This document shows, in pieces, positions 21,702 to 34,611 of a DNA stretch of 64,000 nucleotides. The translations under genes were made by a program, and so were the position numbers. The first letter of the stretch is position 1, and each line of letters begins with the position of its first letter. Under the pieces are notes generated by a model, which was given only the letters and a program-made list of their open reading frames with translations, did not search any database and was not told the origin of the DNA. Where the stretch lies: assembly GCA_025558095.1 (NCBI GenBank), contig JAIVFI010000020.1:620001-684000 (forward strand), given 5' to 3'. This stretch comes from Hyaloraphidium curvatum. Its lineage: Eukaryota > Monoblepharomycota > Hyaloraphidiomycetes > Hyaloraphidiales > Hyaloraphidiaceae.

Positions 21702-22567
21702 ATGCCGACGGCTCTGATCACCGGCTGCTCTTCAGGCTTCGGCGAAGGCGCCGCGCTGGCCTTGGCCCGCGCCGGCTACACGGTCTACGCCGGGGTGCGC
21801 GAGACGAAGCGGGCCGCGCGTCTCGCCGAAACCGCTGCGAAGGAGAAGCTGCCCATTACTATCGTCGAGTTCGACGTGAGAGATGGAGAGAAGGTGGCGT
21901 GGAATGCACTTCGCCCTCTCTGTCTGCCCTGACCTTGTCACCACAGGTCAAGTCCGTGGTCGCAGACATCGAGGCCAAAGGACCCATCGACCTCCTCGTT
22001 CCCAATGCTGGTCGCCACCTGATCGCCCCTCTGGAACTGAGCTCGATCGAGGACGTGTCTGCCATCTTCGACATTAACGTGTTTGGCGTGCTCCGCCTCT
22101 GCCAAGCCGTGCTTCCCGGGATGAGGAAGCGCCGCGCGGGCAGGATCGTCGTGGTCACCTCGGGAGGCTCCTTTGTCGCGGTCCCCAACATGGCGGCCTA
22201 CACGGCATCAAAGCACGCCCTGGATGCCATGTGCGCCGCCCTCGCCAACGAGGTCAAGCCGTTCGGGATCACCGTCGCGACGGTGGCCCCCGGAACCTAC
22301 CGCACGGCCATGACGGAGCTCGCGTACCTCCCCAAGGAAACGTACAACTACTCCCGTTTCGCCGGGAGGCAGTGCGTCCAGCACATCAAGGACATTGACG
22401 TCGGGCCGGATCCGGGCCCTGTCTTCGAAGCAATCCTGAAGAGCTGCACGGAACCGGACCCGCCGCTGAGGAGGCTGATTGGATGCGAGGTGCTGCAGCC
22501 GGCCGTGGACATCCACGATTCGTACCAGGCGTGGTTCGCGCCCAAGGAGGACGAGGTGCCCGAGTGA
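21702..22567 (+). CDS. Short-chain dehydrogenase/reductase (classical)
   Basis: Exons 21702-21893 and 21947-22567; 270 aa. Motifs: TGCSSGFG at residues 7-14 for NAD(P), NAG in VPNAGRH, catalytic Ser in TSGGSF and YTASK near residue 150. The Arg-rich start of the second strand (AGVRETKRAARL) favours NADP(H). The intron is 53 nt (GTGGCG...CACAG). The closest general relatives are bacterial SDRs of the 3-oxoacyl or steroid dehydrogenase type, but the substrate is not evident. The stop lies 96 bp from the stop of the convergent secreted lectin gene. Confidence 0.9.
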
Positions 22568-22663
22568 GGTCGGATATCTCTGGCGAATGGCCGATCTTCA
22601 TAATCCTAGTCAATACACAAAGAATGCAACTCCCGCCCGTGCACAAGCTATCCATCCAGTCCA

Positions 22664-25600
22664 TTACTTCCGGTTCCCGCCCACAGCGATGTTCTGGCAC
22701 ACGCTGCAGGACCCCGCGGACCCACCGGTGCCCCCGAACGAGTTGCGCCCGTATCCCCACAGCTCGATCTGCACCCCCCACACGCCCGACCAGTCCCATC
22801 GCGAGCCCAGCGGGTTCTCCTCGAGCAGGAACCGCGTATAGGCAGTTGGTACGTAATCCTTCCCCGTTTCGGCGCTGATGAGGTCGGCGAACTCGACTAC
22901 CTTCCAATCGTCCGTGGGCTGCAGCGTCATCCCCACGGGAAAGGTCGGCGCCATGAACGACTCGACAAGCCGCTGCCCCGAAGACGGGTCCGTGGCGAGG
23001 CTGCGGTACACGCCGTTGGAGGTCACCGTCATGACCAGCGTCGGCGACGGGTTGGTGCCAGCGGGCCGGATGCCGTACGGCTTCAGGGCCATCCTCAAGA
23101 CGTGGAAATTGTCGTAGGCGCGCAGGTCCCGCACGTTGTCCGACCAGGGGTCCGACAGGTCCAGCACCGCGGAGCCGTTGGTCGAGAGGTTGCCGATGAA
23201 CGAGGGCTCGGTGATGATCCAGCTGATGTTGCAGAAGCACTGCTCCAGGTCGGCGACCTCGGTCACGCTGGAGAGGGCGGCGTCCAGCTGGTAGGCAAAG
23301 TACTTGGTCGGGCTCGTGAGGCTGGGGTACGAGAAGCTCGAATTGAGCGGGCACGGCAGTGTCTTGGCGAACTGGTAGGCCGCGCATGCTGGATGCGAAT
23401 GTCAGATCGGGCCAGCAGACATCCCCTGGACAGACTACCCACCCTCGTAGATCAGCCCGAGCGACCTCAGTTTCTGCGTGATCAGCGAAAACTCCATGTC
23501 GATCACCGCCTCCACCACCGCTGTCTCGTCGGTGGCCAGCTGGTTCGCCCTCGCCTGCAGCGTATTGGCCTCGGCCAGCGCCGCCTGGTACTTGAGCGCC
23601 GCCACGAGCTCCTTGTTCTGCGCGGCGAGGTAGTTGATCTGCGCCTTGACGAGGTCGCCGCCGGCGTTGGCCGTTTTGGCAAGGGCCTCGGCGTACTCAG
23701 CGGCGCCCGAGATGCCCTGATTAATGGCGGGGCCGATGGTGATGTAGGCCGAGTCTGTGGAGGAGCGGAGGGTGAGCACGGAGCTGCCGACGGGTGCCGT
23801 GCTGCTGCCCACCGTGGAGATCCTGGAAGGCAAGCGCCGAGGAAGCCAGAGAGGCCAGGTTGCCGGAACTCAGGTTTCGCGCGAGCGCGTTGGCGATCTC
23901 GTCGCTGAGGTCCGTGTTGCCGACCGGGTTGCTGATGATGGCGTTGTTGAGCGTCACCGAGGCCTGCGTGCAGCATGATATGCAGTGAGCCGAAGTGAAT
24001 GGGAGGCACCGCACGAGGCACCCACGGCTATGATCGAGTTGATCCCCGACAGGAGTGTTCCAATCTCCTTGAGCAGGTTCGCCACCTTTTCCAGGTCCTT
24101 GAACAGCTCGCCCAGCGACCCCGCGTCCTTGCCGATCTTGGCGATCGCCGCGCCCTCCCCGATCCCGCCAACGAGCGCGGAAAGGATGGCAAAGACGAGC
24201 TCGAATGCGGCCTCGAAGATGTTCTCCTCCACCTTCTTCTTCACGCCCTCCATGAACGCCTTGCCGGTCTCGTTGAGCTTGGCGTGCTCCACGCTGAAGG
24301 AGTAGTTGAGGTGCTGCACCGCCAGCCCCAGCGACTGCACGTAGTTCTTGTCCAAGCCCAGCGTGTCCTGGTACACCTGCGCCTGCGCCTGCTGGGCGGC
24401 CGCCGCGGCCCGGGCAGCCTGCAGCGCCGACGAAAGGGGCTGCGTCGAGTCCCGCGCCGCGTCCACCTGCGCCGCCAGCGCCTCGAGGTTCTGCACTTCG
24501 AGCACCGCGAGCCCGTTGATGCTCGACTGCGAGAGCAGCGGCACCGGCTGGATGGCGAGGTCCCGGCGGTTGGACCGGAGCCACGACTGCTGCGTGAAGA
24601 CGGAGCCCAAGCTGGCCGAGGAGGCGTAGTCCCCGGGTTGCGCGCCGAGGTCGATCAGGTCGCCGAGGTCCAGGGCAAAGGCAAATGCCTCGGCGTAGCG
24701 GCCCGCGCCGACCATCTCGTCCGTGCAGGCGGAGATCAGAGCGGAGATCTGCCGCGGGAGGCCGGGGTAGCCGCCCGCGGGGTTGGGGATAGAGACGATG
24801 TGGCCCTCGGGGCCGAACACGTCGGCGCTCTGCCGCCCGCACTGCGCGTCCTGCAGCTGGGTCATGTTGGGGAGGGTCGGGGGGGAGCCGGGGGGGATGG
24901 TGGCGGACCAGCGCCATAGGAGCTCGATGTCGTTGTTGGCGCGGGGGTCCACGAAGAGGTTGACCGCGTAGTCGGCCGAGGAGGCGACGCCGGCGTAGGG
25001 GTTGGTCGTGGTGGAGGTGTTGCCGGGGGTGCCTTCGGCGTCGTAGAAGGTCTGCGAGGCCAGGTTGAAGGCGCCGTTGGTCCCTTTGCCGGGCCAGGTC
25101 AGCCGATCGGTGTTGTAGGGCCTCCCGTCCTGCGGCGGGGCGTTGATCCAGGCCGAGCCGAAGTAGTTGTTGATCGAAAGACCGAGGGCGCCCCCCGGGG
25201 TCGGGTTCCACGTGTTGATGCACAGGGGCAGGAAGAACGTTGCGGGGTCATCGCCGCGGAAGGCGCAGTTGAAGATGAACATGTACGGCTGCGCAAAGGC
25301 GACGCCCCCTTTGATCCAGTTCTCGCACAGGCGGAACTCCCCGCCGTTGCGCCAGGGCCGAATTCCGACTGTTGAGACACGGGAAGCGGGAACCCAGATC
25401 AGCGGAGAACCAAGGAACGGCGGTCATCGCTACCCACGATCGTAGGTACCCGAGGTGTTGGACACCAGCGGGCTCCCCGCCGGCAGCCCGTTGTACCGCA
25501 CGTCCAGCCGGCCAAACACGCGGCCGGCCGTGATCTTGACGTCGGGCCCTTTCGCGCCCGTGGCCGGGTCCGGCGCGGACGAGTAGACCACCAGTGCGCT

Positions 25601-26434
25601 GCCGGGCAGCGCGACCACGTTGGCGGCCTCGATGATCACGCGGGTCATGTTGGCGGTGTTGTTGTGGCCGATGGACACGGTGTTGCCGGGGAAGATGACG
25701 TTGACCGCGCGCACGTGGAGGCGGTACGCGGTGCGGATCGATGCCTGCCCGTTGGTCCAGCTCGACAGCAGCGAATCCAGCTCCGACATGTCCAGGTCCA
25801 CGGCGTCCACGGTGTACGACCCGAACGGGCCCGGGTTGGGCTCCACCCGCAGCGCCCAGCGCGCCGCCGACGCCGACACGTTGCGCGCGGCCGCGGCGAC
25901 CCCGGGGCACCTGTCCGCGCCGAATGTCGACGGCCGCCGGGTGCCCAGGGTCGGGTACTTTGCGGGCTCCGGTACGGGGGGCACGGGGGCGAAGAGATCG
26001 GGCGACATGCAGTCGTACGAGACGCGCAGGAACTTGTGGATGCCGGGGCAGGGGTCGCCCCACATGTCCTCGAAGTTGGCGTCCAGCAGGTAGCTGCAGG
26101 TCTGCTGGCCATCGCAGGCCCGGGCAATGTCGACCGCCAGGGCGGCGGAGAGGGCGGGCGACAGCGAGCAGCTGTCCGTCTGGGTGTTGTTCGCCGGCGT
26201 CTGGCAGGTGAACGCGAGCGCGGCCTCGCCGGGAATGTCGCGGCCGTAGAACGCGTCCGATATCGCGATGACGCCGCCGCCGCAGGACAGCTGGAGGGCC
26301 GTTCCGCCGCACGCGGTCGCGCGGAAGCCGGTGGTGCCGACGCCCGCGGGCGGACCCGATTGCCGCCGCAGCGGCGCAGCGGACGCCCCCGCAAAGAGGG
26401 CGGAAAAAGCAAGGAGGGGAAACAAGAGGCGCAT
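22664..26434 (-). CDS. Large secreted protein with N-terminal SUEL (galactose/rhamnose-binding) lectin domain
   Basis: Five exons: 25438-26434, 24026-25368, 23813-23963, 23443-23754, 22664-23388; 1175 aa. A signal peptide (MRLLFPLLAFSALFAGASA) is followed at about residues 40-140 by a SUEL/Gal_lectin domain: ACGGTALQLSCGGG, then a Tyr/Gly loop, SLSPAL...CDGQQTCSY, DPCPGIHKFLRVSYDC. The remaining roughly 1000 residues are rich in Asn/Thr/Ser with several N-glycosylation sequons, and contain an Ala/Gln-rich helical stretch near 640-690 and another (AAQNKELVAALKYQAALAEA) that could form coiled coil. All four donors begin GTGGG. I find no enzyme motif. It is probably a cell-surface or extracellular carbohydrate-binding protein. 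The gene ends 96 bp from the SDR and shares a 610-bp divergent flank with the F-box gene. Confidence 0.85.
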
Positions 26435-27047
26435 CGTGGGTCGCGGTGTGCTGCTGGCCGCACCGGCCCGGGGGACTTGAAGGGTCGATGGCCGTGTCGC
26501 TGCGCCTCGCGTCAGCCGCGCGGGCGGACTTCCTTTCGAACGCCGATGACAACCAAGTTCTGCCGGTCCGGCAAGGACGCGAGCTCCATGGATTCTTCTT
26601 TCGTTGGATCAACGGCGCCACAGACCCTAGCCACGGTCGATCTTTCCGACGGGGCGGGGAGATGGAGGCTTCCCCGCGCGGCCGGCCCGGCGGACCAATA
26701 TCCGAGCCCATGCTCAAGTTCCAGAGGACCCATCGCAAAAGTCTGAAACAGTTGAAGTGTTGTAGACTTGTTGCAGCAGCTTCTCTGATTTTTGCGGCGC
26801 TCCTGCCGATGGTGCACCGCGTCGGTCGGCGACGAGGTAGAGCAGTTCGTGGATGCCGCTCATTTCATACCTATTGCTGATTGCGATGACGGATCATGTC
26901 AAAAGCAACCTGGAGCACTATGTCGGAACGCAAGATCTCTAGCTTTCGGGGCTGTTGGAAGGCAGCATCGTCCCCGTAGTGTGCGCAACCTGCGTGCGCG
27001 CGCGCCTGCCCAGGTGGGCCGCCGAGGACAACCAACAAACAGGCGCG
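26435..27047. promoter_or_regulatory. Divergent intergenic region between lectin and F-box genes
   Basis: About 610 bp without a supportable exon; contains mixed GC- and AT-richer tracts (AT-richer at 26730-26960). It serves the 5' ends of both neighbours. Confidence 0.3.
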
Positions 27048-28443
27048 ATGGCCACCGACGCCGGCCCGTTCCGGCTCCTCCATTCTCTCCCCGTGGAGCT
27101 CGTCATCCAGATCGTATTGCGCTTGCCGGCCGAGGACGTCGTGCGCCTGGGCTTGGCGGACCGGCGGCTGCGGGAAGTCGCGTGCGACCCGCAGGTCTGG
27201 CTCCGCGTGCTGGCCGCCAAGGGTCTCGGCTGGCTCTCGGTGGACGGCGCCGCCGCGCTTCTGAGGCGCGTGGGCGACGCGGTGCCGCAGCTGGCGGCCC
27301 TCCGCGGGCCGGACGCGGTCGCCACGGCCTTGAAGGTTCTCTATTTCTGGCCGCGCTCTGTGGGCCGGGACGCGCCGTCCGAGCTCGACTCGGTGTGCAG
27401 ACACATCTCTTTCATCCGCGAGCGCGAGGTGTCCGAGTACGCCTCGGTCTTCGCCTCGGTGGTCCTCGACACCCCCCTGGCCTCGGACGCGGCGTGCATG
27501 GGCCCGCCCGGCCCGCCGCTTCCGGACGACGAGGGCAACGTCGACCCCGCGGACGCGAACGGCACACCTTGCAGTTACTCCCTGCCGGATCTGTGGCTCT
27601 GCCTGGCCCCGGGGTGCGGCTCGGTGCGGTGTGGGAGGACGTGCAGGCTGCACGCGCTGGGGCACTACCACCGCGAGAAGGGGCCGCACTGCGCCGTGAT
27701 CAAGCTGTCCACCGCCGAAGTTTGGTGCTACCAATGCGAACGATGGCTGGGGACGGTGCAGTCGCACCCGCTCGAGTTCCTGCGGATCCGGGAGGTCGGC
27801 GCGAGGATGCTCGGAGTGGACCGCCCGGGCGTCGTGGGAAACCTCCAGGGCCCCGCCTTGGGCAACGGTGGCGCCGTTGGGCGGGCGATCCGCTGGAGTG
27901 CCGCTCACAGAGAGTACCTGCTCAACCCGCGGCGGCAGGAGGAGAGATCGTGGTCGATGCGCGGGGACCAGGGTGACGGCCCGGTGTGGCTGATCGGGCA
28001 GCCGTTCCTGTCGCAGTGGAACGCGTGGGTCGCTGCGTGCCGCGTGCTTTGCGACCGACTGATTCCCTCTTCGCGTGGGCAGCTTCCTGATCGGCAACGG
28101 CCCGCCCCCCGAGTCGGCCGACCACGCCTCCCTCTACATCCCCGGCACCTCGCCGCCCCGGATCAACCCCGAGCTCGCCTTCCTCGGCGTCAGCTTCGTC
28201 TCGGCCCACGACCGCGCCCGCTTCGCCGCCGCGTACCCCTCGACCGGCCTCGGGCCCGTCTGCGAGACGGCGATCCCCGACACCGAGGAGTACACCGTGC
28301 TGAGGCGGTTCGTCGCCAGACACCGGCTGGCGAATGCAGAGTGGCAGGGCGACGACATGGAGGGGGAAGGCGAATGGGAGGGGGACGATTTCGACGATGA
28401 GGCCGAGGTGATGGAGGCTTTCCAGCAGTTCATGGGGATATGA
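27048..28443 (+). CDS. F-box protein with UBP-type zinc finger and DUSP-like region
   Basis: Exons 27048-28024 and 28083-28443; 445 aa. The F-box (HSLPVELVIQIVLRLP...DPQVW) spans residues 11-50. A ZnF-UBP domain near 182-235 has WLCLAPGCGSVRCGR, HALGHYHREKGPHCA and EVWCYQCERWLG, the fold that binds free ubiquitin C termini in deubiquitinases and HDAC6. The segment across the junction, VWLIGQPFLSQWNA then FLIGNGPPPES, resembles a DUSP domain. The tail is acidic (GDDFDDEAEVMEAF). No Cys/His protease boxes are present, so it is not a deubiquitinase itself; an SCF-type adaptor that senses ubiquitin is the simplest reading. The 58-nt intron has donor GTGGGT and splits an Ala codon. Confidence 0.85.
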
Positions 28444-28709
28444 GGCGGGGAGGGGTGGGGCTGCGGCCTGGGCGCTTTGTGTTCCGGTGACTTCGAAGTT
28501 CTTGTACACGGCTTGAATATTGTCGCTGCCAACATTCAGTCTTCGAGTGCGAGCGGCATCGGCGCCAGGGTCCGCCCGCAGCGTGTTGGCGCAGCGTCCC
28601 CAGCAACACGGCGACCTTGACGGCGACCCCTCAAACATACTGGCGGCCCTCTCCGAGCCCGCCGCGGCCGGTGCCCTGGACTAAAAGCGGCTTTAACCGC
28701 CGTTCCCGC

Positions 28710-29950
28710 ATGGCGTCGGCGCCGCCGTCCCGCGGGGAGCGCGCGCGCGGGGTCGCGCTCACCGCGGCGGGCATCCTCGCGTCGTTCCTCGTGTACGGCG
28801 TCGCGCAGGAAAAGATCATGACGACCCCGTACGGCGAGGACGGCGAGCGCTTCGACGAGACGGCGTTCCTCGTGCTCCTCAACCGCCTGGTCGCCGTGGC
28901 CCTCGCCGCCGCGCTCATGTGGGCCAATCGGGCCACCGATAAGGACCAGTTCGCCCCGGCCGCGCCGCTGCGGAGCTACCTGGCGATCGCCGCGTGCAAT
29001 TTCCTGTCGACGTTTGCGCAGTACGAGGCGCTCAAGTATCTGTCGTTCCCGATGCAGACGCTGGGCAAGACGGGCAAGATGGTGCCCGTGCTGCTGATCG
29101 GCGCGCTGCTGCAGGGCAAGAAGTACGGCGCAGTGGACTACGCGACGGTGGCGGCCGTCACCCTGGGATCCTTCCTCTTCATCACCTCGGGCGAGATCCG
29201 GTCGTCGTTCCACCCGCCGCGGCCGCACGACACGTTCGCGGGAATGCTGCTGCTAGCGCTATACCTCTTCTTCGACGGGTTCACCACAACGTCGCAGGAG
29301 CGGCTGTTCAGAGCGTATGCGATGTCCGCTCCGCACCAGATGTTCTGGGTGGGCGCGTGGGCCGTCGTGCTCAGCATACTTCGTGGGTGATGCACAGGCC
29401 CGGGCTTTCCCCCCCCCCTCACCTTTCAACCAGTCCTCCTCTTCCCCATCGATACCCTCCTCACCACGGGCACCCTGGAGCACAACAAGCTCGGCCCCGC
29501 CGTCGCCTTTGCCGCGCGCCATCCCGCTCTCTTGGCGGACGCCCTGGTGCTCTCTTTCGCGGCCACGGCGGGGCAGGCGCTGATCTACTTTTGCATCCGC
29601 ACCTACGGTGCCCTGGTGCTGTCCACCAGTACGTCCCCCCGCGCTCGCACGCCCCGCTTTCGCACGCTGACCGCCCTTCAGTCCTCACAACGCGCCAGAT
29701 CATCTCCATCCTCCTCTCCGCCCTCATCTTCGCGCACCCCATCACCCCCGCGCAGTGGCTCGCCTTCGCCGCCGTCTTCGGCGCGCTGTACTTCCGCGCA
29801 TTCGCGCACCGCCGCGGCGAGCCCGCGGGGGGGAAGCCGCTGCCGCTGCTGCCGCTGCAGGCTAAGAGCTCGGATGATATACTGCGCATCGGTGGGGAGG
29901 GGGAGATTGGGGTCGCGGGGAACGGGGTGGGGCGGGAGGCCGGGCGCTAG
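28710..29950 (+). CDS. SLC35B-type nucleotide-sulfate/sugar transporter (PAPS transporter-like)
   Basis: Exons 28710-29382, 29434-29628 and 29682-29950; 378 aa with about ten TM helices. YGVAQEKIMTTPYG near residue 28, FLVLLNRL, CNFLSTFAQYEALKYLSFP, QTLGKTGKMVPVLLIG and the C-terminal LTTRQIISILLS are the conserved blocks of SLC35B2/B3, which carry 3'-phosphoadenosine-5'-phosphosulfate into the Golgi; UDP-galactose transporters of the same family (HUT1) are an alternative. The tail is cytosolic and ends in a Lys/Ser-containing segment. Introns are 51 and 53 nt. A sulfotransferase-family gene lies about 11 kb upstream, but no operon-type link is implied. Confidence 0.88.
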
Positions 29951-30020
29951 AGGGTTCATGCCGACATAGAGCGATACCAATGATGTATATCTGGCTCGTC
30001 CAATGCTGTGTCGAACTAGA

Positions 30021-30936
30021 CTACAGTTTGAACTGCTGCTGCTTCGCGACGACGCCTAGTTCTGCAATGACGTGGTCAGCCTGCGCCAGCGACTGCCGCT
30101 GGGCCCGGCAGAGACTCACCACCGAAGTAGCGGACAAAGTTTACGGGCCGCTCTGATACGGGCTTCTTCCCGCCGCCGTCGATCCCGAGCAGGATGTCGC
30201 CCAGCGCCTTGCATTCCCGGTCGTTGAGCGCGAGCATCTCGTCCCTCCACGGCTGCGGCCGGAGCATGGCCTTGGTCGCGAAGAGGGCAGCGGGGGAGAG
30301 CTGTGCGAGGGGCACGATGTCCTTTGCCATCGCCGCGTCCAGGATGCTGGGCGTCGATGCGGGGAAGATCCGCGTAACGAAGCTCCCCGCGGCCTCCTTC
30401 GCCGTTATCCTGTTGGCCCCCACGAGGATGTCGAACGCCCTGCGCTCCCCGAACAGCCGGGGAAAGATGGCCGTCGAGCATCCGCCGGGGGGCACGCCGA
30501 CCCTCGTGAAGGGCGCCAGGAGGCCCGCGTCCTCGCGCGCGTAGACGAAGTCCGCGAGGCCGAGGGTGGTGAAACCGAACCCGATCGCGTTGCCATTCAC
30601 CGCCGCCACGAGGATCTTTGGGAAGGCGATCATGGACCGCACCAGCTCGCGCCAGACGGCGAGCCCGGCCTCGAGGTCCGCGTCCGTGATCTTCTCCAGC
30701 GGCACCTTGAGCGCCTCCGTCTCGATCCCGGAGCAGTAAAAGTTCCGCCCGTTGGCGGCGTCCTGGCCCGTCAGAACGAGCACGGAGCAATCCGGGTCCC
30801 CGGCGGCGCGCCGGATTCCGTCCAGCCATTCGAGCATCGTCGAGGGGAGCGCGGCGTTGCGCGAGGCGGGCCGCGAGAAAGTGAGGACCGACACGCGAGT
30901 CTTGGGATCGTTTCGGTACGGCATCGTCGAGGCCAT
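30021..30936 (-). CDS. Enoyl-CoA hydratase/isomerase family protein
   Basis: Exons 30120-30936 and 30021-30061; 285 aa. The crotonase fold is shown by the oxyanion-hole segments GRNFYCSGIETEAL and the NGNAIGFGFTTLGLADFVYA block, with RVGVPPGGCSTAIFPRLFG around the active site. The unspliced frame would run on to a Pro/Ala-rich end; the 58-nt intron (GTGAGT...TTGCAG, branch-like GCTGAC) gives a last exon of 13 codons ending -QQQFKL. -FKL is not a canonical PTS1, though basic and Gln residues precede it. Relatives include peroxisomal delta3,delta2-enoyl-CoA isomerases. Which reaction it catalyses is undecided. The start is 172 bp from the divergent cytochrome b5 gene. Confidence 0.88.
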
Positions 30937-31108
30937 GGTTTCGGCCGCGATTCGGGCTCGATGAACGATTTGAATGTCCAGAAGCGATGTCTCCCGGAGC
31001 CGCGGCGATCGGCGCGGAAGGATCTGGACGAGTCGTCCACAAACACCACCACCGGCATCTCGCTCTGGCCCGTCTGCCCTGCGAATCCCTCCCAAACACC
31101 TTCTTGCA

Positions 31109-31619
31109 ATGTCGGACAAGAAGATTTCTCGCGCGGAGGTGGCCAAGCACAACACGCAGGTGGCAGCGGCCGCCGGTCTACCGCCTCTTCCCGGCTCAAC
31201 GAAACCGCTGGAAATGCCCTATCCCCCCCCCCACCGGTCGCGCGTTTGTTCGCTTCGAATCATCTCAGGACAGTGCCTGGATCATCTTGGATGGAGGCGT
31301 CTACGACTTGACGAAGTTCATGAAGGTTCGTGTTCAGTCGACCTGCTATCTCCCACGCTCTCGACAATGACACGCCGACTCCTCGCAGGTTCACCCCGGA
31401 GGTGAGGGCCGGACGCGTCTGCCACTTTTGTGGCCTCGTTGCCGCGGACTCCGTGTCAACCAAACGTTGTCCTGCCCCGCAGGCCCGAAACCCATCCTCT
31501 CGTTCGCCGGCCGCGATGCCTCGCTGCTCTTCCACCAGGTCCACGAGCACATCATCGGGCAGGTCACCAAGAACCGGGCACGCATGCAGATCGGCGTCGT
31601 CTCGGACGAGAAGCTCTAG
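31109..31619 (+). CDS. Small cytochrome b5
   Basis: Four exons: 31109-31159, 31269-31325, 31391-31403, 31483-31619; 85 aa. After splicing the domain is complete: AEVAKHNTQ, WIILDGGVYDLTKFM, VHPGG with the first heme His, and the second heme His in LLFHQVHEHI. The first heme motif is encoded by a 13-nt exon between introns of 65 and 79 nt. There is no membrane anchor, unlike ER cytochrome b5; the protein ends -DEKL. It sits between the enoyl-CoA hydratase and the Fox2-like gene, suggesting electron transfer in lipid metabolism. Intron 1 (109 nt) is the least certain because of its length. Confidence 0.8.
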
Positions 31620-31652
31620 TGGAATGTGATTGGGACGCAGATTCGCGGCCGT

Positions 31653-34357
<2,705 letters not shown>

Positions 34358-34611
34358 TGCAAGGCCGCGTTGGAAGTCCGCAAACCGAATCTAGCGTCCT
34401 TCGCGGGCCAGAGAGAGTGTTCCGTATTCCGAAGTTGCCGCCGAGCAAGGACCACGCGGTGCGTCGCGCATCGCAAACGTCTCCCATCCGAACTTGCCTC
34501 TTCTCCGGTGGCTATCAAGACCATCCTGCCCATCGCTTGCGCTACATTGGTTGCTGGACCGCTCTCCCGCTCCCCCTAGTTCACCCTTTCTCTTGCGGCC
34601 TCTGGAACGCG

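Noticed and set aside
23721-25223. 500-codon minus-strand frame
   Set aside because: His/Arg/Pro-rich shadow of the secreted lectin gene; only its last part coincides with a true exon (23813-23963) of the lectin.
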